DNA of 64,000 bases from Altererythrobacter sp. C41 (GTDB taxonomy: Bacteria > Pseudomonadota > Alphaproteobacteria > Sphingomonadales > Sphingomonadaceae), in contig NZ_JAEVFE010000006.1 of assembly GCF_016803135.1 (NCBI RefSeq), forward strand, positions 62,001-126,000, given 5' to 3'. The position numbers and the translations under genes were made by a program. This document shows positions 32,929-42,587 of this stretch, piece after piece (within the stretch, counting starts at the first letter, position 1; the number at the start of each line of letters is the position of its first letter). The notes beneath the pieces are model-generated. The model did no database searches and was not told the DNA's origin. It saw nothing but the letters and a program-made list of their open reading frames with translations.

Positions 32929-33324
32929 ATGGTGAAGGCGCTTCACCGTACTGAAGACAACAAGGGCCACGGCCACATCGCCGCCGAGCATCGGGCGCGG
33001 GACTGGCGCAAGGGCATGAGCGACAACGTCGCCTACGCGCTGCTCGTCTACACCGCCCTGCAGATCTTCGTAACGGTCCATGCGATCAAGGAAGTCGGGT
33101 CCTCCATTCTGCCCTATCTCGCGCTCGTCGCGCTGGTTGCAGGCATCATTCCGGCGTGCCGCTGGTTCGAAAAGCGCTGGCGCGACCTTTCCGACGAGGA
33201 AGCGGCCGACCCCTCGCTCGCCGGGGCCTATCGCCGCGACCAGGTGCTGCTGTGGGTGCTTGCGATCTGCCTGCCCCTGGTCCTCACCGGCCTGTTCATG
33301 GGGATCGCGGCACTCGCCGCCTGA
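32929..33324 (+). CDS. Three-helix membrane protein of unknown function
   Basis: A 131-residue membrane protein with helices at about 37-53 (YALLVYTALQIFVTV), 59-76 (SILPYLALVALVAGIIPA) and 106-128 (LLWVLAICLPLVLTGLFMG). The N-terminal 30 residues are charged and His-rich. The start is ATG 32929, with ribosome-binding site TGGAGAAA. It is divergent from lptB and 67 bases ahead of pmbA. I do not recognise the family. Confidence 0.7.
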   Translation: MVKALHRTEDNKGHGHIAAEHRARDWRKGMSDNVAYALLVYTALQIFVTVHAIKEVGSSILPYLALVALVAGIIPACRWFEKRWRDLSDEEAADPSLAGAYRRDQVLLWVLAICLPLVLTGLFMGIAALAA

Positions 33325-33391
33325 ACCTCGTCTTGCGGCCGGGCCGCGCGGACCCTAGCTGGGGGCGCATGACCACTCCCGAGACCGTTCG

Positions 33392-34735
33392 ATGATCGAC
33401 GGCGAGACCGCGCTCGCCCGCTGTGCAGAGCTGATCGAGGCGGCGCGCCGCCATGGTGCCGATGCGGCCGATGCCGCCGCCCGGGCGCAATCGTCCGAAG
33501 GGGTGACCGTCCGCCTCGGCAAGCTCGAGGATGTCGAGCGGTCGGAGAGCGAGGAGATCGCGCTGCGCGTCTTCGTCGGCCAGCGCTCGGCCTCGATCGA
33601 GACGAGCGACTTCGCCCCCGCCGCGCTGAGCGACCTGGCCGAACGGGCCGTCGCCATGGCCCGCGCCGCGCCCGAAGACCCGCACGCCGGCCTCGCCCCG
33701 CAGGAGCTGCTCGACCGCGGCATGGCGCCCGCGCTCGATCTGGAGGACAGCGGCGAGCCGGGCCCGGAGGCACTGCGCGAACGCGCTCTGGCGGCGGAGG
33801 ATGCCGCGCGCGCGATCGAGGGCGTGACCAACAGCGAAGGCGGGGCCGCCTCGTTCGGCCGTTCGCTCTTCGCGCTTGCGACCAGCCACGGCTTCGCGCG
33901 CGCCTACGGCGCGACGCACCACTCGCTCAGCGCGGTCGTGATCGGCGGGCAGGGCTCGGCCATGCAGCGCGACTACGCCATGCGTACCGCGCGCCATCTC
34001 GCCGACCTGCCTTCGCCCGAGGAGATCGGCCGGCTGGCGGGCGAACGGACCGTCGCCCGGCTGAATCCCGAAATACCGAAGGGCGGGCGGATGCCCGTGC
34101 TGTTCGACCCGCGCGTCGGCGCATCGCTCGTCGGGCACCTCGTCGGCGCGATGGCCGGGCCGGCGATCGCCAGCGGATCGAGCTTCCTGCTCGGCCGCGA
34201 GGGCGAGGCGATCCTGCCGGACGGAATCGAGGTGGTGGAGGATCCGCACCGGCCGCGCGGCCTGCGCTCGCGCCCGTTCGACGGCGAGGGTCTGGGATGC
34301 CTGCCGCGCAAGCTGGTCGAGCGCGGGGTGCTCGGTGGCTGGTTGCTCGACGTCGCGAGCGCGAACAAGCTCGGCCTCGCGCCCACCGGGCACGCCTCCC
34401 GCGGGAGCGGCACGCCGGGGGTTTCGACCAGCAACTTGCACATTCCGGCCGGCCCGGTCTCGCGCGCCGAACTGATGGCGGACGTGGCCGAGGGCGTGCT
34501 GATCACCGAACTGGCCGGGCAGGGCGTCAACCCTGTGACCGGGGACTACAGCCGCGGGGCTTCGGGCTATCGCATCGTGAACGGCGAGATCGCCGGGCCG
34601 ATCGCGGAGTTCACGATCGCCGGCAACCTGCTCGCCATGTTCGCTGCCCTGCGCGTGGCCGACGACCTGGAGATGCACCGCGCAGTCAATGTCCCGACGC
34701 TGCGGGTGGACGGGATGACGGTGGCAGGAACCTAG
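33392..34735 (+). CDS. pmbA: TldD/PmbA-family metalloprotease subunit
   Basis: A 447-residue PmbA (TldE) protein. With TldD it forms a heterodimeric zinc metalloprotease that trims peptides such as microcin precursors and degrades CcdA. Recognisable are RLGKLEDVERSESEEIALRV, the LFDPRVGASLVGHLVGA stretch, and the C-terminal TSNLHIPAG, VLITELAGQGVNPVTGDYSRGASG. It lacks the TldD HExxH, as PmbA does. The partner tldD is not in this window. Confidence 0.92.
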   Translation: MIDGETALARCAELIEAARRHGADAADAAARAQSSEGVTVRLGKLEDVERSESEEIALRVFVGQRSASIETSDFAPAALSDLAERAVAMARAAPEDPHAGLAPQELLDRGMAPALDLEDSGEPGPEALRERALAAEDAARAIEGVTNSEGGAASFGRSLFALATSHGFARAYGATHHSLSAVVIGGQGSAMQRDYAMRTARHLADLPSPEEIGRLAGERTVARLNPEIPKGGRMPVLFDPRVGASLVGHLVGAMAGPAIASGSSFLLGREGEAILPDGIEVVEDPHRPRGLRSRPFDGEGLGCLPRKLVERGVLGGWLLDVASANKLGLAPTGHASRGSGTPGVSTSNLHIPAGPVSRAELMADVAEGVLITELAGQGVNPVTGDYSRGASGYRIVNGEIAGPIAEFTIAGNLLAMFAALRVADDLEMHRAVNVPTLRVDGMTVAGT

Positions 34736-34796
34736 CGGCACATAAGAGCGCCAGCGGAGGACCTAGGGCCGCCTGATCGCCGCTTGGCAGCCTGAG

Positions 34797-34816
34797 GTCC
34801 CCGCCTTCGCGGGGAC
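34797..34816. repeat. Hairpin repeat between pmbA and ppa
   Basis: GTCCCCGC / GCGGGGAC with a CTTC loop, followed by TCGCCGGGAT. It separates two convergent genes. A related CCCTGC-GAAA-GCAGG hairpin is at about 54037. This looks like a small dispersed palindrome that may also act as a transcription barrier; it has no T-run. Confidence 0.6.
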
Positions 34817-34825
34817 TCGCCGGGA

Positions 34826-35353
34826 TCAGCCTTTCGCGCGCTCGATCGATTCGAGGATGATCCGCTTGGCAGCGGCGGCGTCGCCCCACTGGCCGACGCG
34901 AACCCACTTCTCCTTCTCCAGATCCTTGTAGTGGGTGAAGAAGTGCTCGATCTGCTGGAAGATGATCGAGGGCAGGTCCTTGGTCTCCGCGACGTCCGAA
35001 TAATAGGGGAACGTCGTGTCGATCGGCACGCAGATCAGCTTCTCGTCGCCGCCGTGCTCGTCCTCGAGGTTGAGCACGCCGATCGGCCGGGCGCGGACGA
35101 CGCAGCCGGGAATGAACGGGCTGCGCGAGATCACCAGCGCGTCGAGCGGGTCGCCGTCGGGGCTCAGCGTGTGCGGCACGAAGCCGTAGTTGGCCGGATA
35201 GCGCATCGGGGTGTGCAGGATGCGGTCGACGAACAGCGCGCCGCTTTCCTTGTCGAATTCGTACTTCACCGGCTCGCCGCCGGTCGGGACTTCGATGATG
35301 ACGTTCAGGCTTTCGGGCGGGTTGTCGCCCACGGGGACCATGTCGATGCGCAT
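34826..35353 (-). CDS. ppa: Inorganic pyrophosphatase
   Basis: A 175-residue family I soluble pyrophosphatase. The EVPTGGEPVKYEFDKESGALF start, the RYPANYGFVPHTLSPDGDPLDALV signature with the catalytic aspartates, and the C-terminal FFTHYKDLEKEKWV are standard. It hydrolyses the pyrophosphate of biosynthetic reactions in the cytoplasm. It is divergent from hisS. Confidence 0.97.
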   Translation of the reverse strand: MRIDMVPVGDNPPESLNVIIEVPTGGEPVKYEFDKESGALFVDRILHTPMRYPANYGFVPHTLSPDGDPLDALVISRSPFIPGCVVRARPIGVLNLEDEHGGDEKLICVPIDTTFPYYSDVAETKDLPSIIFQQIEHFFTHYKDLEKEKWVRVGQWGDAAAAKRIILESIERAKG

Positions 35354-35441
35354 GCGTTCTCTCGTTCGTGTGGTCGGCCCCTCTCCCAGGACTTCACGCG
35401 GGCGCCTCTAGCGAAGGGGAGAGGATTGCGGAAGGGGGCGC

Positions 35442-36680
35442 ATGGCCCTAATCGCGCGGACCATGTCGAAAACGCCGCAAGCTATCCGTGGAACGCAGGA
35501 CATTTTCGGGCCGGAGGCCGAGGCTTTCGCGCATGTGGTCGAGACGTTCGAGCGCGTGCGCAGGCTCTACCGCTTCCGCCGGATCGAGATGCCGGTGTTC
35601 GAGAAGACCGAGGTCTTCGCCCGCTCGCTCGGCGAGACGACCGACGTGGTTTCGAAGGAAATGTATTCGTTCGACGACCGCGGCGGCGAATCGCTGACCC
35701 TGCGGCCCGAGTTCACCGCCGGGATCGCGCGCGCCTATCTGACGAACGGCTGGCGGCAATACGCGCCGCTCAAGGTCGCGACGCACGGACCGCTGTTCCG
35801 CTACGAACGGCCGCAGAAGGGCCGCTATCGGCAGTTCCACCAGCTCGACGCCGAAGTGATCGGCGCGGCCGAGCCGCAGGCCGACGTCGAGCTACTCGCC
35901 ATGGCCGACCAGCTCCTGAAAGAGCTCGGCATCGCGGACGGGGTCACGCTGCAACTCAACACGCTCGGCGACGGCGACAGCCGCGAGGCCTGGCGCGCCG
36001 CGCTGGTCGACTACTTCGCCGCCCACCGCGCGGAGCTGAGCGAGGATTCGCAGGACCGGCTGGAGCGCAACCCGCTGCGCATCCTCGACAGCAAGGACCC
36101 GCGCGACCGCGCCTTCGTCGCCGATGCGCCGAAGATCGACGATTACCTGAGCGGTGAGGCGCAGGACTTCTTCGGCGCGGTCACCGCCGGGCTCGACGCC
36201 GCAGGCGTCGCGTGGACGCGCGAACCCTCGCTGGTGCGCGGCCTCGACTACTACCGCCACACCGCCTTCGAATTCGTCACCGATCGCCTCGGCGCGCAGG
36301 GGACAGTGATCGGCGGCGGACGCTACGACGGCCTGATGGAAAGTTTGGGCGGACCCGCGACGCCGGCAGTCGGCTGGGCCGCGGGGATCGAGCGGCTGGC
36401 GATGCTGGTGGGGGAGCGGGGCGACCCGGTCGCGGATGTGGTTGTGGTCGTGGAAGACGATGCGCAGATCGCCCGCGGCGTCGAGGCGGTGACCGCGCTC
36501 CGGCGCGAGGGATTCTCGGCGGAACTCGTCGCCAGCGGTTCCCCCCGCAAGCGTTTCGACAAGGCAGTGAAGATGGGCGCCGGGGCGATCGCGTCGATCT
36601 CCACCGCCGAGGGCGCCGCGAAGATCAGCGTCCGGGCGGAGGATGCACTCGCGGCGAGGATCGAGAGCCTCCTGTTGTGA
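35442..36680 (+). CDS. hisS: Histidyl-tRNA synthetase
   Basis: A class II synthetase of 412 residues. Motif 1 region is [13 protein letters not shown], motif 2 is [22 protein letters not shown], the histidine-binding loop is [16 protein letters not shown], and motif 3 lies in [15 protein letters not shown] sequence ([13 protein letters not shown]). A C-terminal anticodon domain follows. ATG 35442 has GGAAGGGGGC before it; ATG 35463 would give the more usual N-terminus ([10 protein letters not shown]). A dispersed hairpin repeat follows the stop. Confidence 0.96.
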   Translation: MALIARTMSKTPQAIRGTQDIFGPEAEAFAHVVETFERVRRLYRFRRIEMPVFEKTEVFARSLGETTDVVSKEMYSFDDRGGESLTLRPEFTAGIARAYLTNGWRQYAPLKVATHGPLFRYERPQKGRYRQFHQLDAEVIGAAEPQADVELLAMADQLLKELGIADGVTLQLNTLGDGDSREAWRAALVDYFAAHRAELSEDSQDRLERNPLRILDSKDPRDRAFVADAPKIDDYLSGEAQDFFGAVTAGLDAAGVAWTREPSLVRGLDYYRHTAFEFVTDRLGAQGTVIGGGRYDGLMESLGGPATPAVGWAAGIERLAMLVGERGDPVADVVVVVEDDAQIARGVEAVTALRREGFSAELVASGSPRKRFDKAVKMGAGAIASISTAEGAAKISVRAEDALAARIESLLL

Positions 36681-36694
36681 TGCTGATTCCTCAT

Positions 36695-36785
36695 CGTCAC
36701 CCTGAACTCGTTTCAGGGTCCATTTCGCCACCGGCACAGACGGCCGCGGAGGCTCGATGGATGCTGAAACGAGTTCAGCATGACG
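36695..36785. repeat. Dispersed inverted repeat, copy 2
   Basis: Same element as at 7637-7727: CGTCACCCTGAACTCGTTTC on the left and its near-complement ending CAGCATGACG on the right, with a ~50-base middle that also shares TCCATT and GATGGATG. It fills most of the hisS-prfA gap. Confidence 0.85.
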
Positions 36786-36804
36786 GGCATGGGGAACGCG
36801 TAGC

Positions 36805-37875
36805 ATGACCATCCCCGCCGAACGTCTCGACCAGATCGCGCATCGCTTTGCCGAGCTCGAGGCGCGGCTGGCGTCGGGCACGCTCGAGGGCGAGGCGTTC
36901 GTGGCCGCGAGCCGCGACTATGCCGAGCTCGAGCCGGTCGCGCGGGCGGCAGAGGACGTGCGGACGATGCGCGGCGAGCTGGCGGAGCTGGAGAAGCTCG
37001 ACGACGCCGATCCCGACATGAAGGCGCTAGCCGAAGAAGAGATCATGCGGCTGCGCAGCGCCTTGCCCGAGGCCGAGCGCGCGCTCTCCGTCGCCATGCT
37101 GCCGCGCGATGCCGCCGACGCGCGGCCGGCGATGCTCGAAATCCGCGCCGGCACCGGCGGGGACGAGGCGGCGCTGTTCGCCGCCGACCTGTTCCGCATG
37201 TACGAGCGCTTCGCGGCCGAGAACGGCTGGCGGGTCGAGACGATCTCGATGAACGCGAGCGACATCGGCGGGTTCAAGGAGATCGTCGCCAACGTCTCGG
37301 GCCAGGGCGTGTTCGCCCGGCTCAAGTTCGAAAGGGGCGTCCACCGGGTCCAGCGCGTGCCGGTGACGGAGAGCGGTGGGCGCATCCACACCTCGGCGGC
37401 GACCGTCGCCGTCCTGCCCGAGCCGAGCGAGGTCGACGTCGAGATCGACGACAAGGACCTCAAGATCGACATCTACCGCGCGAGCGGCGCCGGCGGGCAG
37501 CACGTCAACACGACCGACAGCGCCGTGCGCATCACCCACCTGCCGACCGGCCTCGTCGTGATCCAGCAGGACGAGCGCAGCCAGCACAAGAACCGCGCCA
37601 AGGCGATGCAGGTCCTGCGCACTCGGCTCTACGACTTGAAACGCGCGGAGGCGCAGGGGGCCGAGGCCGAGGCGCGCAAGGCCATGGTCGGCAGCGGCGA
37701 CCGCTCCGAACGCATCCGCACGTACAACTTCCCTCAGGGCCGCGTGACCGATCACCGGATCGGCCTGACCCTGCACAAGCTCGACGAAGTTCTCGCCGGG
37801 CCGGGGCTCACCGAACTGATCGACGCCCTCACCGCCGAAGACGAGGCGAAGCGCCTCGCTGCGATGGATGGCTGA
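36805..37875 (+). CDS. prfA: Peptide chain release factor 1
   Basis: A 356-residue RF1, which reads UAA/UAG and triggers peptide release. The GGQ catalytic motif is at residues 230-232 ([12 protein letters not shown]); the codon-recognition PxT motif lies in [14 protein letters not shown]. Length is standard. Its stop overlaps the prmC start by eight bases (ATGGCTGA), placing it in one operon with the methyltransferase that modifies its GGQ glutamine. Confidence 0.97.
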   Translation: MTIPAERLDQIAHRFAELEARLASGTLEGEAFVAASRDYAELEPVARAAEDVRTMRGELAELEKLDDADPDMKALAEEEIMRLRSALPEAERALSVAMLPRDAADARPAMLEIRAGTGGDEAALFAADLFRMYERFAAENGWRVETISMNASDIGGFKEIVANVSGQGVFARLKFERGVHRVQRVPVTESGGRIHTSAATVAVLPEPSEVDVEIDDKDLKIDIYRASGAGGQHVNTTDSAVRITHLPTGLVVIQQDERSQHKNRAKAMQVLRTRLYDLKRAEAQGAEAEARKAMVGSGDRSERIRTYNFPQGRVTDHRIGLTLHKLDEVLAGPGLTELIDALTAEDEAKRLAAMDG

Positions 37876-38803
37876 GGAGCGCACCACCCCCCGGCCCCCT
37901 CCTCTGAAGAGGAGGGGGAGAAGCGAGCGCGACGGAATAGTCCCCTCCTCTTCAGAGGAGGGGGTTGGGGGTGGTGGGGGAGCCACTGTCGCCGAAGCCT
38001 TGCGCAACGCGGCGGAGCGGCTGGCCGATACTTTCGACACCGCCCGGCTCGATGCCGAGGTGCTGATGGCGCATGCGCTCCGCGTCTCGCGGTCGGAGCT
38101 GTTGCTGCAGCATATGCGCGACGCGGCGCCCGCCGGGTTCGCGGCGCTGGTCGAGCGGCGGGCGGGGCATGAGCCGGTGGCCTATATCGTCGGCGAGCAG
38201 GAATTCTACGGCCGGCCGTTCCGCGTCACGCCCGATGTGCTGATCCCGCGCGCTGACAGCGAGGCGACGCTTGCCGCGGCGCTGGAGGGCGCGGGGGAGA
38301 GCGGCCGCGTGCTCGACCTTGGGGTGGGCTCGGGCACGCTCCTGCTGAGTTTTCTGGCGGAAAGGCCGGCTTGGGACGGTGTCGGGATCGACCGCTCCTC
38401 CGAGGCGCTTGCGGTCGCCGGGGACAATGCGTGCCGGCTGGGCCTCGAAAATCGCGCGCGCCTGCTCCGCGCCGACTGGCATGCGCCGGGCTGGCATGAC
38501 GGCCTCGACACGTTCGACCGCGTGATCGCCAATCCCCCCTATGTCGAGGAAGCGGCGGACCTCGCCCCCTCGGTGCGCGCATACGAGCCGGCCGGCGCGC
38601 TTTTCGCGGGGGCGGACGGGCTCGACGACTATCGCGTGCTCATTCCCCAGTTGCGGGGCTTGTTGGCCCCAGGCGGGGCCGCGGTGCTCGAGATCGGCGC
38701 GTCGCAGGCCGACCCGGTGGCCGAAATCGCGCGGGAAGCCGGATTCTCCACCGATCTGCGGCGCGATCTCGCTGGACGGTCGCGTGCGCTGATTTTGCGC
38801 TAG
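37868..38803 (+). CDS. prmC: Release factor glutamine N5-methyltransferase with repeat-encoded N-terminal insertion
   Basis: A 311-residue PrmC (HemK), which methylates the GGQ glutamine of RF1/RF2. The SAM motif is [13 protein letters not shown], the catalytic NPPY is at 222-225, and the N-terminal helical domain begins at [21 protein letters not shown]. Residues ~5-36 ([19 protein letters not shown] and on) are not part of the family: they are encoded by a 95-base double-palindrome repeat found again in non-coding DNA at 58511. No other start lies between the repeat and the conserved domain apart from a TTG already inside it, so the insertion is probably translated. The original start, overlapping prfA, is kept. 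Confidence 0.92.
   Translation: MAEERTTPRPPPLKRRGRSERDGIVPSSSEEGVGGGGGATVAEALRNAAERLADTFDTARLDAEVLMAHALRVSRSELLLQHMRDAAPAGFAALVERRAGHEPVAYIVGEQEFYGRPFRVTPDVLIPRADSEATLAAALEGAGESGRVLDLGVGSGTLLLSFLAERPAWDGVGIDRSSEALAVAGDNACRLGLENRARLLRADWHAPGWHDGLDTFDRVIANPPYVEEAADLAPSVRAYEPAGALFAGADGLDDYRVLIPQLRGLLAPGGAAVLEIGASQADPVAEIAREAGFSTDLRRDLAGRSRALILR
37882..37976. repeat. Double-palindrome repeat inserted in prmC (copy 1)
   Basis: Outer arms CACCACCCCC (37882-37891) and GGGGGTGGTG (37967-37976) enclose two perfect palindromes: CCCCCTCCTCT-GA-AGAGGAGGGGG (37895-37918) and CCCCTCCTCT-TC-AGAGGAGGGG (37942-37963), separated by 23 bases. The same order is at 58511-58608; a single simple palindrome is at 48169-48190. 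Here it lies wholly inside an open reading frame. Confidence 0.88.
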
Positions 38804-39038
38804 GGGGGTTGGCAAAGGGCACTGCGATAGCTAACTCTACCCCAAGGGCTCCCGGTTAGCGGCGTGTTCGCCTCCCGGCTGGGCCTCGTTCCGACAATTG
38901 CAACCGACCGGGCAACCAGACCTGTAGAGGTGCAGACGGGACACCCGCGATTCGCTCGGGAGCGGACGCGGGGAGGGGTCATGCGACCGCGCGGGCAATG
39001 GTGCCGTAAGGGCGGTCCCGAATGAGGAAGAGATTTCC
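38804..39038 (+). other. Long leader before the DUF4167 gene
   Basis: A 235-base gap with no gene on either strand. It starts with a possible promoter (TTGGCA at 38815) and contains several complementary CCCGG/CCGGG and GCTCCCG/CGGGAGC segments (about 38848 and 38957), so the transcript could fold extensively. I cannot match it to a known riboswitch or leader family. Confidence 0.35.
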
Positions 39039-39707
39039 TTGAACAATCATCGTAATAACAATCGCCGTCGCGGCCGCGGCAATCGCCCGCAGGGCGGCGG
39101 CAACCAGTCGAACCGGATCGACAGCAGGGCCCGCGGCAACGCGCCCCAGCTGCTCGACAAGTACAAGAAGCTGGCGCAGGACGCCCAGCACAACGGCGAC
39201 CGCGTGCAGGCTGAATACTACCTGCAGTTCGCCGATCACTACTTCCGCGTTCTCGCCGACAACAAGGCGCGCCAGGACGAGCAGCGCGGCAAGCGCTACG
39301 AGGAACGCGACCAGGACGAGGAAGACGAGGGCGAGGACGAAGGCGATAACCGCCGCCGTCAGCCCCGCAACGTCCGCAGCCGCCGCGAGGACGCGAACGG
39401 CCGCACGGATGCCGGCGAGCGCGAGGAAAGCGAAGCGCAGGGCGAGGAGGATTCGGAATACGAACCCGCCGAGAACCCGTTCAAGCGCACCAGCAAGCCC
39501 CGGGGCGAGGGGCGCCGGCCGCGCAAGCCGCGCAGCGAGTCGCCCACCACGGACGGCGGCGAGATCGACGCTTCGGCGCTTCCGCCTGCGATCGGCGATT
39601 CTTCGGAAGGCGAAGCGCCCAAGAAGAAGCGTGCACCGCGGGCCCGCAAGACGGCCGAGCCCGCCGAACCGGCCGGCGACGGCGAAGCGGTGCAGGCGGT
39701 CGGCTGA
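39039..39707 (+). CDS. DUF4167 protein
   Basis: A 222-residue protein of the alphaproteobacterial DUF4167 family. The N-terminal ~25 residues are Arg/Asn/Gly-rich (NNHRNNNRRRGRGNRP) like RNA-binding tails; residues 30-75 are the conserved helical part (GNAPQLLDKYKKLAQDAQ, GDRVQAEYYLQFADHYFRVL); the rest is acidic/basic low complexity and probably disordered. It starts with TTG at 39039 after GAGGAAGAGA. Nucleic-acid binding is suggested only by composition. It commonly follows prmC in alphaproteobacteria. Confidence 0.88.
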   Translation: MNNHRNNNRRRGRGNRPQGGGNQSNRIDSRARGNAPQLLDKYKKLAQDAQHNGDRVQAEYYLQFADHYFRVLADNKARQDEQRGKRYEERDQDEEDEGEDEGDNRRRQPRNVRSRREDANGRTDAGEREESEAQGEEDSEYEPAENPFKRTSKPRGEGRRPRKPRSESPTTDGGEIDASALPPAIGDSSEGEAPKKKRAPRARKTAEPAEPAGDGEAVQAVG

Positions 39708-39746
39708 TCGCCGCGAACGGGGAACGGTAGTCGGGGCGGCACGGGC

Positions 39747-41330
39747 ATGAGCCGTATGGGCCGGATCGGCAATTGGTTCGCCGTGCACCCGAAGCTGTCG
39801 GTCGCCCTCTGCGGCCTGGTTGCGGCAACCGGCTTTCCGCCGCTCCAGCTCTGGCCGCTGGCGCTGCTTGCGATCGGCGGTTTTGCCATGCTTGCGCTGG
39901 CGGCGCCGACCTGGCGCGCGGCCCTGCTGCGCGGCTGGATTTTCGGCCTCGCGCACTTCACCCTCGCGAACAACTGGATCGCGACGGCCTTCACCTACCA
40001 GTCCGAAATGCCCGCCTGGCTCGGCTGGTTCGCCGTGCCGCTGGTCTCGCTGTACCTCGCGGTCTATCCGGCGATCGCGGGGCTGTTCGCCTGGTGGCTC
40101 GGCCGCCGGCTGAGCGCCGGCGCCGCGGCCTGCCTGTTTGCGGGGGGCTGGACGGTATCCGAATGGCTGCGGAGCTGGGTCTTCACCGGCTACGCCTGGG
40201 ACCCGCTGGGGCTGATCTTTCTCGGCCCGTTCGACCGTCCGGGACTCGCCGCACTGCTGCCATGGATGGGGACTTACGCGCTCTCGGGCCTTGCCGCGCT
40301 GGTCGGCTTCCTCCTCATCGTGCTGCTGCGCGAGCGGCGCTGGGTGCCGTTCGGGCTCGCCGCGGCGCTGCTCGTCGCCGGCATGTACTGGCCTGCGCCA
40401 CCGCCCGAGCAGGGCACGCTGCGCTACACGCTGATCCAGCCCGACATTCGCCAGCAGGACCTCGACAACCCCGCCAAGTTCGAGGAGCAGTTTGCGCGCA
40501 TCGCCAGGCTCACCGCGCCCCGGGCGTCGGGACAGGAAGGTGAGCGGCGCCTGGTCCTGTGGCCCGAGTCGGGTGTGCCCGACTACCTGCGCGACGGTTA
40601 TCCGCAGCGCTACTACGACCAGATGACCGCCGCGGGCGATCCTGCTTATGCCCGCTGGCGGATCGGCCGGGTGATCGGTGAGGGCAGTGTGCTGCTGACC
40701 GGCGCGGTCGATCTCGAGATCGTGGACGGCCGCGCCGCCGGCGCCCGCAACGCGGTCACCGCGATCGATGCCGAGGGGCAGATCGTCGGCGGCTACGACA
40801 AGGCGCATCTCGTGCCGTTCGGCGAATACCTGGCGCTGCGCTGGCTGCTCGAACCGCTCGGCGCGACGCGGCTCGTGGCAGGGACGATCGACTTCTGGCC
40901 CGGCCCGGGGCCGCGCACGCTCGACCTCGGCGAATGGGGCCGGGCTGGCATCCAGATCTGCTACGAGATCGTCTTCTCCGGCCAGGTCGCCGACCGCAGC
41001 GATCGGCCCGATTACATCTTCAATCCCTCGAACGACGGCTGGTTCGGTGCCTGGGGTCCTCCGCAGCATCTCGCGCAGGCCCGCATGCGCGCGATCGAGG
41101 AAGGGCTGCCGGTCCTGCGCTCTACCACCACCGGGATCAGCGCGGTGATCGACGCGCGCGGCGTGGTCCGCCAGCACATCGGCATGCACCGCGCCGACCG
41201 GATCGACGGGCTGATCCCGCCGGCCCACGCGCCGACCTGGTTCGCCCGGCTCGGCAACTGGCTCCCGCTCGGCTGGGCCGTGCTGCTGATCGCCGGATCG
41301 CTGGTTGCCACGCGGCTGCGACGCGGCTAG
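39747..41330 (+). CDS. lnt: Apolipoprotein N-acyltransferase
   Basis: A 527-residue inner-membrane enzyme that adds the third acyl chain to lipoproteins. About six N-terminal helices are followed by a periplasmic nitrilase-fold domain and a final helix (LPLGWAVLLIAGSLVAT). The catalytic triad is visible: Glu in VLWPESGVPD, Lys in YDKAHLVPFGEYL, and Cys in GIQICYEIVFSG. Several lipoproteins in this window would be its substrates. Confidence 0.95.
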   Translation: MSRMGRIGNWFAVHPKLSVALCGLVAATGFPPLQLWPLALLAIGGFAMLALAAPTWRAALLRGWIFGLAHFTLANNWIATAFTYQSEMPAWLGWFAVPLVSLYLAVYPAIAGLFAWWLGRRLSAGAAACLFAGGWTVSEWLRSWVFTGYAWDPLGLIFLGPFDRPGLAALLPWMGTYALSGLAALVGFLLIVLLRERRWVPFGLAAALLVAGMYWPAPPPEQGTLRYTLIQPDIRQQDLDNPAKFEEQFARIARLTAPRASGQEGERRLVLWPESGVPDYLRDGYPQRYYDQMTAAGDPAYARWRIGRVIGEGSVLLTGAVDLEIVDGRAAGARNAVTAIDAEGQIVGGYDKAHLVPFGEYLALRWLLEPLGATRLVAGTIDFWPGPGPRTLDLGEWGRAGIQICYEIVFSGQVADRSDRPDYIFNPSNDGWFGAWGPPQHLAQARMRAIEEGLPVLRSTTTGISAVIDARGVVRQHIGMHRADRIDGLIPPAHAPTWFARLGNWLPLGWAVLLIAGSLVATRLRRG

Positions 41331-41345
41331 GACGCTGCTTAGGAC

Positions 41346-41361
41346 ATAAAGTTATCTTTAT
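41346..41361 (+). promoter_or_regulatory. metK operator candidate
   Basis: ATAAAG-TTAT-CTTTAT, a 6-base inverted repeat with a 4-base centre, only 17 bases before the metK ATG and in an AT-rich patch. A second pair, TTATC/GATAA, overlaps it (41352-41370). It resembles ArsR-type regulator sites known for methionine/SAM-cycle genes; this identification is inference. Confidence 0.4.
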
Positions 41362-41378
41362 ATCGGATAATTTCGCCC

Positions 41379-42587
41379 ATGCGCAGCACTTACCTCTTCA
41401 CTTCCGAAAGCGTTTCCGAGGGACATCCCGACAAGGTTTCGGACCAGATCTCCGACGCGATCGTCGACCTGCTCCTGGCGAAGGATCCGGAAGCGCGCGT
41501 CGCGTGCGAGACGCTGACGACGACGCAGCGCGTGGTGCTGGCGGGTGAGCTCCGCTGCAAGGGCGTCTACGAGAACGGCCAGTGGATCGACGGTGCGCTG
41601 GAGGAGATCGAGGCCGCCGTGCGCAAGACGGTGCGCGAGATCGGCTACGAGCAGGACGGCTTCCACTGGCAGACGCTGACCTTCGACAACTATCTGCACG
41701 GGCAGAGCGCGCATATCGCGCAGGGCGTGGACGCCAGCGGCAACAAGGATGAAGGCGCGGGCGACCAGGGCATCATGTTCGGCTTCGCCTGCGACGAGAC
41801 GCCCGATCTGATGCCGGCGGCGATCGACTACAGCCACAAGATCCTCCAGCGTCTGGCGGAGGACCGCAAGAGCGGCGCAGCGCCGTTCCTGGAGCCCGAC
41901 GCCAAGAGCCAGGTCACGCTGCGCTACCGCGACGGCAAGCCGGTCGCCGCGACGGCAATCGTGGTCTCGACCCAGCATGCCGAAGGGTACGACGAGGGCG
42001 AGAAGGAAGCCGAGCTCAAGACCTATGTGAAGAAGGTCGTCGGCGAGATCCTTCCCGAAGGTTTCCTGTCGGACGAGACCAAGTGGCACATCAACCCGAC
42101 CGGTACGTTCGTGATCGGCGGGCCCGATGGCGACGCGGGCCTTACCGGCCGCAAGATCATCGTCGACACCTACGGCGGTGCGGCCCCGCACGGCGGCGGC
42201 GCGTTCAGCGGCAAGGACCCGACCAAGGTCGATCGCTCGGCCGCCTATATCAGCCGCTATCTGGCCAAGAACATCGTCGCGGCGGGCCTCGCGCGGCGCT
42301 GCACGATCCAGCTCGCCTATGCCATCGGCGTGTCCGAACCGCTTTCGCTCTATGTCGATACCCACGGCACGGGCACGGTCGCGGACGACCGCATCGAGGA
42401 CGCGATCCGCTCCATCGCCAAGCTCGGCGGGCTGACCCCGCGCGGCATTCGCGTGCACCTCGGCCTCAACAAACCGATCTACCGCAAGAGTGCCGCCTAC
42501 GGCCACTTCGGCCGCGCCGCCGAGGGCGACCATTTCCCGTGGGAACGCACCGATCTGGTGGACGACCTCAAAGCGGCGCTGGCGTAG
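41379..42587 (+). CDS. metK: S-adenosylmethionine synthetase
   Basis: A 402-residue methionine adenosyltransferase making SAM from methionine and ATP. The start [20 protein letters not shown], the [16 protein letters not shown] hexapeptide region, and [19 protein letters not shown] are diagnostic. Length is standard. Its 3' end overlaps the convergent ferritin-like gene by 20 bases. An inverted repeat lies right before the start. Confidence 0.97.
   Translation: MRSTYLFTSESVSEGHPDKVSDQISDAIVDLLLAKDPEARVACETLTTTQRVVLAGELRCKGVYENGQWIDGALEEIEAAVRKTVREIGYEQDGFHWQTLTFDNYLHGQSAHIAQGVDASGNKDEGAGDQGIMFGFACDETPDLMPAAIDYSHKILQRLAEDRKSGAAPFLEPDAKSQVTLRYRDGKPVAATAIVVSTQHAEGYDEGEKEAELKTYVKKVVGEILPEGFLSDETKWHINPTGTFVIGGPDGDAGLTGRKIIVDTYGGAAPHGGGAFSGKDPTKVDRSAAYISRYLAKNIVAAGLARRCTIQLAYAIGVSEPLSLYVDTHGTGTVADDRIEDAIRSIAKLGGLTPRGIRVHLGLNKPIYRKSAAYGHFGRAAEGDHFPWERTDLVDDLKAALA

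Noticed and set aside
37895..37963. Palindromes in prmC as a transcription terminator
   Set aside because: They lie inside an open reading frame, have no T-run, and match a dispersed repeat.
41331..41378. SAM riboswitch before metK
   Set aside because: Only 48 bases separate lnt and metK, and the visible structure is a short protein-operator-like inverted repeat.
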